This document shows positions 33,632 to 43,654 of a stretch of 64,000 nt of DNA, piece after piece. Position numbers and translations under genes: made by a program. Origin of the DNA: Erinaceus europaeus (Eukaryota; Chordata; Mammalia; Eulipotyphla; Erinaceidae); the NCBI RefSeq assembly GCF_950295315.1, contig NC_080162.1:74307729-74371728 (forward strand), written 5' to 3'. The notes under the pieces were generated by a model. It did not search any database. It had not been told where the DNA came from and worked only from the letters and a program-made list of their open reading frames with translations. Every line of letters starts with the position of its first letter. Positions within the stretch are counted from its first letter, which is position 1.

Positions 33632-36600
33632 GAAATGGAACAATTCCTAGAAACCTATGCACTTCCAAAACTGAACCAAGAAGAACTACAAAATCTAAAT
33701 GCACCAATCACAGACAAAGAAATTGAAACCGTTATTAAGAATCTCCCCAACAACAAAAGTCCTGGACCAGATGGCTTCACAAACGAATTCTACAAAACTT
33801 TCAGGAAACAGTTAATACCCATACTTCTTAAGCTATTCCATAAGATTGAAGAAACAGGAATACTCCCTTCCACCTTTTATGAAGCCAACATCACCCTGAT
33901 ACCAAAAGCTGATAGGGACAGAACAAAAAAGGAAAACTACAGACCAATATCTCTGATGAACATAGATGCCAAAATATTAAACAAGATCTTAGCCAACCGG
34001 ATACAGCAACACATCAAAAAGATTGTTCATCACGACCAAGTGGGATTCATCCCAGGAATGCAAGGCTGGTTCAACATCCGTAAATCAATCAATGTCATTC
34101 ATCACATCAATAAAAGCAAAGCCAAAAACCACATGATTATCTCAATAGATGCAGAGAAAGCCTTTGACAAAATCCAACACCCATTCATGCTCAAAACTCT
34201 ACAAAAAATGGGAATAGATGGGAAATTCCTCAAGATAGTGGAGTCTATATATAGCAAACCTACAGCCAACATCATACTCAATGGACAGAAGCTGAAAGCA
34301 TTCCCCCTCAGATCGGGGACTAGACAGGGCTGTCCACTGTCACCATTACTCTTCAACATAGTATTGGAAGTTCTTGCCATAGCAATCAGGCAAGAGAAAG
34401 AAATCAAAGGGATACAGATTGGAAGGGAAGAAGTCAAGCTCTCACTATTTGCAGATGATATGATAGTATACATAGAAAGACCTAAAGAATCCAGTAGAAA
34501 ATTACTGGAAGTTGTTAGGCAATATAGCAAGGTATCAGGCTACAAAATCAATGTACAAAAATCAGTGGCATTTCTTTATGCAAACACTAAATCTGAAGAA
34601 GAAGACATCCAGAAATCACTCCCATTTACTGTTTCAGCAAAATCAATCAAATACCTAGGAATAAAGTTGACCAAAGAAGTGAAAGACTTGTATGCTGAAA
34701 ACTATGAGTCACTACTCAAGGAGATAGAAACTGATACCAAGAAATGGAAAGATATCCCATGCTCATGGATTGGAAGAATAAATATCATCAAAATGAATAT
34801 TCTCCCCAGAGCCATATACAAATTTAATGCAATACCCATCAAAGTTCCACCAGGCTTCTTTAAGAGAATAGAACAAACACTACAATCATTTATCTGGAAC
34901 CTGAAAACACCTAGAATTGCCAAAACCATCTTAAGGAAAAGAAACAGAAATGGAGGCATCACACTCCCAGACCTTAAACTATATTATAAAGCCATCATCA
35001 TCAAAACAGCATGGTACTGGAACAAAAATAGGCACACAGACCAGTGGAACAGAATTGAAAGCCCAGAAGTAAATCCCAACACCTATGGGCATCTAATCTT
35101 TGATAAGGGGGCCCAAAGGATTAAATGGAAAAAGGAGGCTCTCTTCAATAAATGGTGCTGGGAAAAATGGGTTGAAACATGCAGAAGAATGAAATTGAAC
35201 CACTTTATCTCACCAGAAACAAAAATCAACTCCAAATGGATCAAAGACCTAGATGTCAGACCAGAAACAATCAAATACTTAGAGGAAAACATTGGTAAAA
35301 CACTTTCCCACATACACCTCAAGGACATCTTTGATGAATCAAACCCAATTGCAAGGAAGACCAAAGCAGAAACAAACCAATGGGACTACATCAAATTGAA
35401 AAGCTTCTGCACATCCAAAGAAACTATTAAACAAACAGAGAGACCCCTCACAGAATGGGAGAAGATCTTCACATGCCAGACATCAGACAAGAAACTAATC
35501 ACCAAAATATATAAAAAGCTCAGCAAACTTAGCACCAAAAAAGCAAATGACCCCATCCAAAAATGGGCAGAGGAAATGAACAAAACATTCACCACAGAGG
35601 AGATCCAAAAGGCTAACAAACATATGAAAAACTGCTCTAGGTCACTGATTATCAGAGAAATGCAAATTAAGACAACACTAAGATACCACCTCACTCCTGT
35701 AAGAATGGCATACATCAAAAAGGACAGCAGCAACAAATGCTGGAGAGGATGTGGGGACAGAGGAACCCTTTTACATTGCTGGTGGGAACGTAAATTGGTC
35801 CAGCCTCTGTGGAGAGCAGTCTGGAAAACTCTCAGAAAGCTAGACATGGACCTTCCATATGACCCAATAATTCCTCTCCTGGGGTTATACCCCAAGGACT
35901 CCATAACACCCAACCAAAAAGAGGTGTGTACTCCTATGTTCATAGCAGCACAATTCATAATAGCTAAAACCTGGAAGCAACCCAAGTGCCCAACGGCAGA
36001 TGAGTGGCTGAGAAAGCTGTGGTATATATACACAATGGAATACTATGTAGCTATCAAGAACAATGAACCCACCTTCTCTGACCCATCTTGGACAGAGCTA
36101 GAAGGAATTATGTTAAGTGAACTAAGTCAGAAAGATAAAGATGAGTATGGGATGATCCCACTCATCAACAGAAGCTGACTTAGAAGATCTGAAAGGGAAA
36201 CTAAAAGCAGGACCTGATCAAATTGTAAGTAGGGCACCAAAGTAAAAACCCAGTGGTGAGGGGTAGACATGTAGCTTCCTGGACCAGTGGGGGAGTGGGA
36301 GTGGGCGGGAGGGATGGGTCACAGTCCTTTGGTGGTGGGAATGGTGTTTATGTACACTCCTAGCAAAATGTAGACATATAAATCAGTAGTTAATTAATAT
36401 GAGAGGGGGAAATCAATTGTATGTCTCAAAGTTTCTCAAAAGACAAACTGAATCTTTTTAATATATAGGCTACGTATTTGATATGCGGACTCTCTCAAAA
36501 GCCTAGACCAAGTAGATTAGAAGCTTCCAATAGCACAGCTATTTACAAGATACTGGGTACTGTACAGCAAACCATAACAAAGGGACTTTTCAAAGTTAAC

Positions 36601-37584
36601 CCAATTAACAAATAATGTGATAATAATATTAACTATTGATTGTCTTTTTGAACCCTAAGACAGCAGGAACCTCACATCTTCACTATAGAGCCCCTACTTC
36701 CCCCCGTCCTGGCACCCTTGGATAGGGCCCACTTTCCTGTATGCATCTCCCAATCCAAACCAAATAATATTGCATCCGCCGATCACAACCTAACCAAAGC
36801 AACGATTGCCATCTCAACATGCTTCACACAGACTGTATCCAGAGACTTCACGTGTGGAATGACAACCCTTCAGCTTCATTACTCGGGTGAGACCTTTCCT
36901 TTAATAGTACACTCTAATTTCATCTCAGGTAGTTCACTTTCTAACAAAGTCCCATAACCTAGATATACACCAGTTTCTGTGAGAGAGAGCTTATGTGCAC
37001 ACGTATCCATAAACTACTGCAAAATATATACCTGAAAGCAGGATTACACTAGAGTTTGCAGTGAGTACCTCCCTAACACTTCCTCTCCACTATTCCAAGC
37101 TTGGGATCCATGATTGCTCAACAAATTGTTTGGCTTCATATGTTAACTCTCTTTTCAATCACCAGGTTCCAGATGCCACCAGGATGCTGGCTAGGCTTCC
37201 CTGGATTGAAGACCCCACCAATGTGTCCTGGAGCTCAGCTTCCCCAGAGACACACCCTACTAGGGAAAGAGAGAGGCAGACTGGGGGTATGGACCGTCCA
37301 GTCAACGCCCATGTTCAGCGGGGAAGCAATTACAGAAGCCAGACCTTCTACCTTCTGCAACCCTCAATGACCCTGGGTCCATGCTCCCAGAGGGATAGAG
37401 AATGGGAAAGCTACCATGGGAGGGGGTGGGTTATGGGGATTGGGTGGTGGGAATTGTGTGGAGTTGTACCCCTCCTACCTTATGCTTTTGTTCACTAATC
37501 CTTTCTTAAATAAAAAATTAAAAAAAAATAAAAAATAAAAATAAAATAAAATAAAAATGCAAATTGGTTCAGACACTAAAAAAA
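33632..37584 (+). mobile_element. Young 5'-truncated L1 with long 3' UTR, flanked by target-site duplication
   Basis: The element starts inside ORF2, runs through an open ORF2 remnant (33635-36178), then a 3' UTR of about 1.4 kb (36179-37500) and an A-rich tail. It is bounded by an 18-bp target-site duplication AAAATAGAAGTAAGACAA at 33614-33631 and 37585-37602. The interrupted target is an older L1 ORF2 whose sequence reads on across the insertion. The duplication shows that the UTR-like repeat at 36480-37500 belongs to the L1 itself. Confidence 0.9.
33635..36178 (+). pseudogene. L1 ORF2 protein remnant (reverse transcriptase and C-terminal part)
   Basis: An open frame of 847 codons covering the C-terminal two thirds of L1 ORF2p, which copies L1 RNA into DNA at the nicked target. 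Human ORF2p is about 1275 aa; the N-terminal endonuclease domain is absent. Reverse transcriptase blocks seen: KSPGPDGF (about residues 41-48), NYRPISLMN (101-109), [12 protein letters not shown] (136-147), [15 protein letters not shown] (227-241) and the catalytic FADDM (272-276). The C-terminal zinc-type motif is C702-x3-C706-x7-H714-x4 with Arg719 where Cys is usual (codon CGT at 35789). The ATG at 33635 is an internal methionine at the truncation point, not a native start. Lack of internal stops indicates a recent insertion. It cannot be an autonomous element. Confidence 0.9.
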
Positions 37585-38159
37585 AAAATAGAAGTAAGAC
37601 AATGGTACAAAAGATCAATGAAAGCTTTTTGCTACAATATTGGAAAACTTAGAAAAATGGACAAATCTTTAGAATCACAAAAAGTTCCAAGATCAAACAA
37701 GGAAGGAACAGAATATTGGAACAGATCTATAGCAAATTAGGGACTTGAGTTAATAATAAAAAATCTTCACACACTTATACCCCTCAAAAAATCGAATCTA
37801 CTTTACTTGGTGAGTTCTACCAAGCCTTCAAAGACAATCTGTCTGGTTGTGAGTGTAACGTGAAACTATACCCCTATTATTTTATGATCTTTTAGCTCTC
37901 TAATAAATTGCATTAGTAAACTAACATAATTTGGTACCTGCCCTTCTCAAGCTCTTGCAAGAAGCCAAGGAAACAGAATTCTTATAAACACTCCTTTGAG
38001 GGCAATATTACCCTGATAACAAGAGTATACAAGAGAAAAAAAAAAAACATGAAGAATACTACAAATCTCTGTCTCTGATGAACACAGGTGCAAAGATCCT
38101 CAACAGGATGTCAGTAAAGACCAAGTGATATGCATTCCAGGGATGCAAGAATGTGTGTG

Positions 38160-38190
38160 CGTGTGCGTGTGTGCATGTGTGTGTACATGA
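38160..38190. repeat. (TG)n microsatellite
   Basis: Short GTGTGTGCGTGTGT tract. Confidence 0.85.
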
Positions 38191-38317
38191 GCTTCAGCAT
38201 TGGTGGATTAAAGACCTTCACATTCTTAACAGTGCACTTCGGTGTCATTGACTTAGAGATCACATAATTCCTTTATGGGGAACCGAATCAGAATCCTGGA
38301 CTTGGCTTTACTGTGTT

Positions 38318-38560
38318 TATCTCACCCAGTAGAGCAGCACACCATATCATGTGTAAGAAATGGGCTCCTATCTTGGCCATTAGGTGAGGGCACCACTCAA
38401 AAGTGGAAGTTTTGATAGTGGTGGAGCAGTGATATCTTTCCTTATTATTTCTCTCTCTCACTCTGTCTTTATCCTCTCTATCTGGGAAAAAAAAATGTAG
38501 TGCTTCAGAAGAATTGGAACTGTGCAAGCACAAAACCTCAGTCAAGACTCATTTAATGTT
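38318..38560 (+). mobile_element. Diverged tRNA-derived SINE
   Basis: CACCCAGTAGAGCAGCACACC head-like, GTGGTGGAGCAGTGATATC, CT-rich body, and poly(A) near 38490. Confidence 0.6.
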
Positions 38561-38574
38561 TGCCTTTTTGATCA

Positions 38575-39490
38575 ATATCAGACTAGTCCATCATCTGGGG
38601 CTGTAGTCAGGAAATCCTTGGATTTCCCTAGAGACAATATGGGCCTAGACCCCTAAAAGATCCCTCTCTCCACCATCAATGGTAACTTCCTTCAGGTATA
38701 TCATCACAAACCCTTTTGTGGGCCTCTAAAGGACGTTGCCCTCAACATAGAAATAAAATGGTAGGGTCTGCCCCACTCTCCAAAGGGAGGCTGGGTCAGC
38801 CTACTCTGCCACTCGAGGAAGACTGTTTCTAAAATGAGTACAGCCCAGAATGTTCCGAACTGTGACCATGGGCTGCAAGCTCAGACTGACAGGGACTCAG
38901 AGGTTATACGGCTCCTCTGCTAACTATGAGTATAGATGGACCCTAGGTCAGATGGATGGGGTAAACAGTTAATTGTATACACATATTTTCTTCAAGTTTG
39001 GGTGCTACTCTCTGCCCTAATCCAGTTTTCTAGCCTTACTCTCAACTCTGACACTATCTCCATAGGCAATATTTTTAGTCTACCTACATGTTAGCTATCA
39101 GGCTCAGGCAAAAAATGCTAAAGTCGTGGGCCCCTAAGAACATACCTAAAGTAGACTTCCTAGCTTCTTTCCACCCTAAGATCCCTATTCTCATCTGTTC
39201 TATTTCTACTTTTTGTTTCCTGTTTAGAAAACATTTTGTTCTGCTTTATTTCTTACCACCTTTCAGCTACCAGTTGCAGCCACCAGTCACAGTTTCCCAC
39301 ACTGCATCCCATAAAGAATATTCTGGGGGAAGGGTGTGCTAGGGGAAGATGACCGGAGGGTTCTCTCTGACCTCCAGTTCCATCAGGACCCAGAGAGAGA
39401 AGACAGAAAGAAAAAGAGGACATTCAGAAGTAGTAATAGATGTAGGTGTGATTTAGAAAGAAAGAGAAGGCAGGACCACAGAAAAAAATG
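38575..39490 (+). mobile_element. 3' region of the HAL1-like / L1 family
   Basis: Sense copy of the region seen antisense at 25500-26600 and 59300-60390, including CTGACCTCCAGTTCCATCAGG near the right end. Confidence 0.75.
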
Positions 39491-41332
39491 GGTAGGGGTC
39501 CATGAGATAGGGCATATATATGTACATGTATCCATAAGTGAGGGGGAAATATATACCTTAAAGCAAAAGTGCACAATAATTTGCAGTGAGTCAATAAATG
39601 AAGCAAGCAAATAGACCTAAAAAGACGCCGTATAGTACCTAATTAAACAGTTGCTACTTAGGCCAAGATATTCTCCCCATACGTCTCCCATTACATGTCC
39701 CTCAATCATTCCAAAGCTAACCTTGTCAGACAAAGTAAGGACTACAAAAGCTAAATAAGGGCAACAGACTGGCATACTTTAATGACAACTCTTAGGTCAC
39801 TACCAGGTCACCCCATCACCTGGGGCCCTAGTCAGGGAGTCCTGGGATTCCCACACAAACATAATGGACCTAAACCTCAACAGATCCCTTTCTCCACAGT
39901 CACTGGTCATCTCCATCAGGAACAACATAATGGACCCGACAGGACCTTGCCCTCAATGTGGATCAAAAATGGTAGGGAATGTTCCATTCTCTGAAGGGAG
40001 GTTGGACAACATACTCTATCTACTACCTGAGGAGTATGGGTCCCAAAATTAGTATAGCCTGGAATGTTACTAGCTGTGACCACAAAATGTGAGTTCAGAC
40101 CTACAGGGATGCAGAGGTTACATATGCTCCCATACTCAATATGGACCCCAGATCAAATCTATGGAGTTTAAATTTAACAATATTTATATACTTTTCCCAT
40201 GTTTGGGAGATACCCTCTTCCCTGATCCAGCTTTCTAGTCCTTTCTCCAACTATGACACCATCTCCCCAGACAATAACCTGGGTCCACATTGTTGGTATG
40301 TTTCTAAATTCTGCTTCTAAGACCCCTTCTGTTTCATTGGTTTAATCCCCCCTGCTTAACACTGTATTCTATTTACATAAACCACTGTTAACTAAGCACT
40401 ACCCTGCCTCCAGTGCATTGGTTTAATCCCGCTGGTTCATACTCTCTTTTTGCTCTGCCCCCTCTCCTTGTCTCACCCTGATTTCCACCAATCTCTTTTT
40501 GCTCCACCCTCTCTACGTCACATCCTGTTTCCATCCTACTTGGCAAGTATATATACAGCTGCTCTGTCACCAGAATCATCAGAAGCACTTCACCAGGACT
40601 TCCGTCTCTGACAGGCTCTGGAGAGAACCTATAAGCTGATCTGCACTGGCAGTCCCAGGATATATAAGGACAAGATTGTGATTAGAGATAGCTTAGATTG
40701 CGCTGCGTTCCACATGAATAAAGACTGAACTGCGAGTCCCTGGTCGTTGCTCTCTCCAGCCGGTGCATATTAGAAGACAGGCATAGACAAAATCTAGTAA
40801 AATCACGGGCCCCTTGGAATATACCTAAAATGGACCTACTAGCTTTTTCCAAAATGAAGACCCCAAATCTTCATCTGTAATATTCTTGCCTTTAGTTTCA
40901 TAATTAGTCAGCAATTTGTTCTGCTTTTATCTTAAGTCTTCTTCAACCACCAGGTTCCAGATGATACCATGATGCCAACCTGACTTCCCTGGGCAGACCA
41001 CCCCATCATGTGTCTTGGAGCCCCACCTTCCCAGAGCCCTGTCCTACTAGGGAAAGAGAGAGAGTATGGAAAGGTGGGAGGGAGTATGGATTGACCTGCC
41101 ACTGCCCACATTCAGCAGAGAAGCAATTCCAGAGGCCAGACCTTCCACCTTCTGCATCCCATAATGATCCTGGGTCCATACTCCCAGAGGGATAAAGAAT
41201 AGGAAAACTATCAAGGGAGGGAATTGGATTTGGAGCTTTGGGGGTGGGCAATGTGTGGAAATGTACCCCTCTTATCAGATAGCTTTGTCAATATTTCCAT
41301 TTTTTAAATAAAGATTGAAAAAAGAAGTCATG
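39491..41332 (+). mobile_element. L1 3' UTR, long form, interrupted by a solo LTR
   Basis: AAATATATACCTTAAAGC start, long-form UTR blocks to 40290, resumes at 40780 (AAAATCACGGGCCCCTTGG), and ends in TTTTTTAAATAAAG. Confidence 0.83.
40291..40779 (+). mobile_element. Solo LTR of an endogenous retrovirus-like element
   Basis: A 489-bp block starting TGTTGGTATG and ending TAGAAGACA (TGT...ACA ends) that breaks a continuous L1 UTR. It has a TATA box (TATATATA, 40548-40555) and a poly(A) signal (AATAAA, 40717-40722), in the order expected of an LTR. No internal viral genes are adjacent. No clean target-site duplication could be read, so the edges are uncertain by a few bases. The retroviral class is not determined. 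Confidence 0.72.
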
Positions 41333-41697
41333 CCATATTTTATTTGTGGTTGATGCCTCTTAGTAACTGGATGCGTGAACAGATGAAAAAAGAAATGATT
41401 TTGTGATGGCTCTTATGTACTTATGTTTATAGTGGAGATAATCCTTCCACCTATGTTTTCCCACTTTTCAGTCTCAAAAGTAACTATCTGGCCCCTTTCT
41501 CAAAGGTGAAATTGATTCCACAAAATATAAATCAAGCTCATGTTTTTAGAATAATGAAAATCAGCAAAACAAGGATGAGGAGGACATTGAGTTCAATTCT
41601 CCCATTTCATAAGTGTGCAAAATGAAACTGACAAAGACATATGTTGTTATTATAGCTGTCCCCCAAATGAAGGAAACTATATTTTTCTACTCTCTCT

Positions 41698-41994
41698 GTT
41701 CTTTTTAAAAAATATTTTATTTTTCTTTTTGTTGCCCTTGTTGTTTTTATTGTTGTTGTAGTTATTATTATTGTTGTTGATGTCGTCGTTGTTGGATAGG
41801 ACAGAGAGAAATGGAGAGAGATGGGGAAAACAGAGAGGGGGAGAGAAAGACAGACACCTGCAGACCTGCTTCACCACCTGTGAAGCCACTCCCCTGCAGG
41901 TGGGAAGCTGGGGGCTCGAACCGGGATCCTTACACCGGTCCTTGAACTTTGTACCACCTGCGCTTAACCCGCTGTGCTGCTGCCGGACTCCCTC
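41698..41994 (-). mobile_element. tRNA-derived SINE (ERI-like, long type) in duplicon B
   Basis: Near-complete minus copy between CTACTCTCTCTGTTCT and CTACTCTCTTTGTTCT, an imperfect target-site duplication. The matching site in duplicon A (about 3720) is empty. Confidence 0.93.
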
Positions 41995-42199
41995 TACTCT
42001 CTTTGTTCTATATTAAGGACATGGACCTGAGGTGTGGATGGATGGCATTGAGGGCTTCAGTCACATTCACTTACTGATTTGGGCAGAGCTTTCAAAAGAA
42101 AAACCCCTCTGGTGTAAGATGAGTGTATATCCAGGTACTCAGGTTATACCATAGATATTTTGATCTTCTTTTATCTAGGTAGAATATATGAATAAATAT

Positions 42200-42470
42200 G
42201 GGCCCTATGTCAGATAAATGGATTCTCTAATTCCATTCCAGGCAGTTCACTTCCCAACAAAGTCCCAAAACCTAGATGTAGACCAGGTCCCAAGAGATAG
42301 AGCATATGTTTAGACGTATCCATAAACTAGGGCAAAATATATACCTGAAAGCAAAAGTACACAATAGTCTGCAGTGAGTACCCACCAATACCTCATCTGT
42401 ACTATTCCAGCCTTTAGGTCCATGATTGCTCAACAATTTGTTTGGGTTTGTATGTTAATTCTCTTTTCAG
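42200..42470 (+). mobile_element. L1 3' UTR fragment
   Basis: CAGTTCACTTCCCAACAAAG, AATATATACCTGAAAGC, and GCTCAACAATTTGTTTGGG. It lacks the UTR end. Confidence 0.8.
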
Positions 42471-42589
42471 GATCAACTTTTCATCCAGATAGAGAAACAT
42501 GTGGTGCTGGGACTCTAATGTGGTCCTATGCATGGCAACACATTTACCCTACTTAATGAGTATCTCTTAGACTGTAGCCATCAGTTTTT

Positions 42590-42892
42590 TTTTTTAATAA
42601 CTTTTTAAATATATTTTTATTTTATTTATTTATTCCCTTTTGTTGCCCCTGTTGTTTTATTGTTGTAGTTATTATTGTTGTTGTCGTCGTTGTTGTATAG
42701 GACAGAGAGAAACGGAGAGAGGAGGGGAAGACAGAGAGGGGGAGAGAAAGAAAGACACCTGCAGACCTGCTTCACCGCCTGTGAAGCGACTCCCCTGCAG
42801 GTGGGGAGCCGGGGTTCGAACCGGTATCCTTATGCCGGTCCTTGTGCTTTGCGCCACCTGCGCTTAACCCGCTGCGCTACAGCCCGACTCCC
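42590..42892 (-). mobile_element. tRNA-derived SINE (ERI-like, long type)
   Basis: TTTATTTATTCCC tail, well kept GGTTCGAACCGG, and CAGCCCGACTCCC head. TAGCCATCAGTTTTT flanks both sides. Confidence 0.93.
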
Positions 42893-42965
42893 TAGCCATC
42901 AGTTTTTACTCAGTGTTTTGGAAAAAACCTAGTCTTACATCTGGCCTCTTTCCATTTCTCATTTT

Positions 42966-43135
42966 TGATATTTGCAGGGATTACATTCTTCCTGATAGAA
43001 AGACAAAAGAAAGTGAGAGGGTGCAAGTCTTCACTGAAGCTTCCCTCAATGTGGTGGGAGCCAGGCTTGAACCTTGGTCATCTTTATGACAGAACTGGCA
43101 TGCTTCCAGGTGAGCTATCTTGCTACCCTGACTTC
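42966..43135 (-). mobile_element. SINE (GGGAGCCAGGCTTGAACCT type)
   Basis: AATGTGGTGGGAGCCAGGC, TTGAACCTTGG, and CCAGGTGAGCTATCTTGC; related to 45565-45775 and 30560-30720. Confidence 0.75.
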
Positions 43136-43313
43136 TACTATCTTATTTGCATTCATCCTTTGGAATTACTGTACTATGGATATGTGATGCTTTCCCAGAC
43201 ATTCAGTGGAGGTACATTGGGCAGGGGGTATACCAAGAAAACTGACCCCAGAATAAGGGCCTTTGCTTTAATGAACCAGATAAAATAGGACAAGAGACAA
43301 GAGACTAGAACAT

Positions 43314-43654
43314 TCAGCTGCTTCTTGAAACCACCTTGGTTGTAACACCCGTCTTCTTGGCTTTAGTGGTCCCAGATTTTGGAAGGGTCACTTTGTTTGT
43401 AGTACTGTCATCTTCTGGAGGCATCGTAAACTCCGAGTCTCCAGGGAATGTGCTTGGTTTAGATCTGTCTTCATCAGCTGCATTAGTATCTGGGCCATTA
43501 CCACATATTCCAGGTACATTTTTGAAAGAAAGAACACAGCAAAATTTGGTTTTGGGGCACTTGTTAGTTGTAATGTCTCTTGGTAACTCTCCTTGTCTGC
43601 ATGTCTTCCTGCAAGTTCCAAGCTTATTTGCACACTTTTTCACACTCCAATTGC
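43314..43654 (-). CDS. DEFB126: DEFB126-like beta-defensin copy B, exon 2 (mature peptide)
   Basis: Second exon of the paralogous sperm-type beta-defensin. Acceptor ACAG precedes 43654, phase-1 entry gives GNWSVKKC, and TGA is at 43314-43316; the joined protein is 132 aa. The cysteines are at the same residues as in copy A: 27, 34, 38, 52, 58, 59 and the extra 70. Over residues 21-70 only 24 of 50 positions are identical to copy A, mostly cysteines and the N-terminal helix region; the loop between cysteines 38 and 52 is almost wholly different. The tail is rich in Thr, Ser and Pro with many Lys, fitting an O-glycosylated sperm-coat protein (inference). A variant poly(A) signal ATTAAA lies about 42 bp past the stop (RC of 43267-43272). 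Which copy is the closer DEFB126 orthologue cannot be decided by eye; copy B is the nearer neighbour of DEFB125. Confidence 0.9.

Larger units (their letters stand above)
30735..38135 (+). mobile_element. Old plus-strand L1 (5' region, ORF1, part of ORF2), split by younger L1s
   Basis: Remaining pieces are 30735-31728 (5' region and ORF1 start), 32770-32828, 33346-33613 and 37603-38135 (ORF2 up to the reverse transcriptase region, decayed, with ISLMNT-like and GMQ-like remnants near 38080-38150). Reading across the insertion at 33614/37602 restores continuous L1 sequence. A short L1 tail fragment interrupts it near 37838-37915. Confidence 0.7.

Noticed and set aside
35386..36033. 215-codon minus-strand ORF, also seen as a 153-codon plus-strand ORF at 62-523
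   Set aside because: It is the antisense of L1 ORF2 and recurs wherever that part of L1 is present.
37101..37498. Recurring 70-145 codon ORFs such as this one in many L1 3' UTR copies
   Set aside because: They occur in the same UTR segment on both strands and vary in frame from copy to copy; not a conserved protein.
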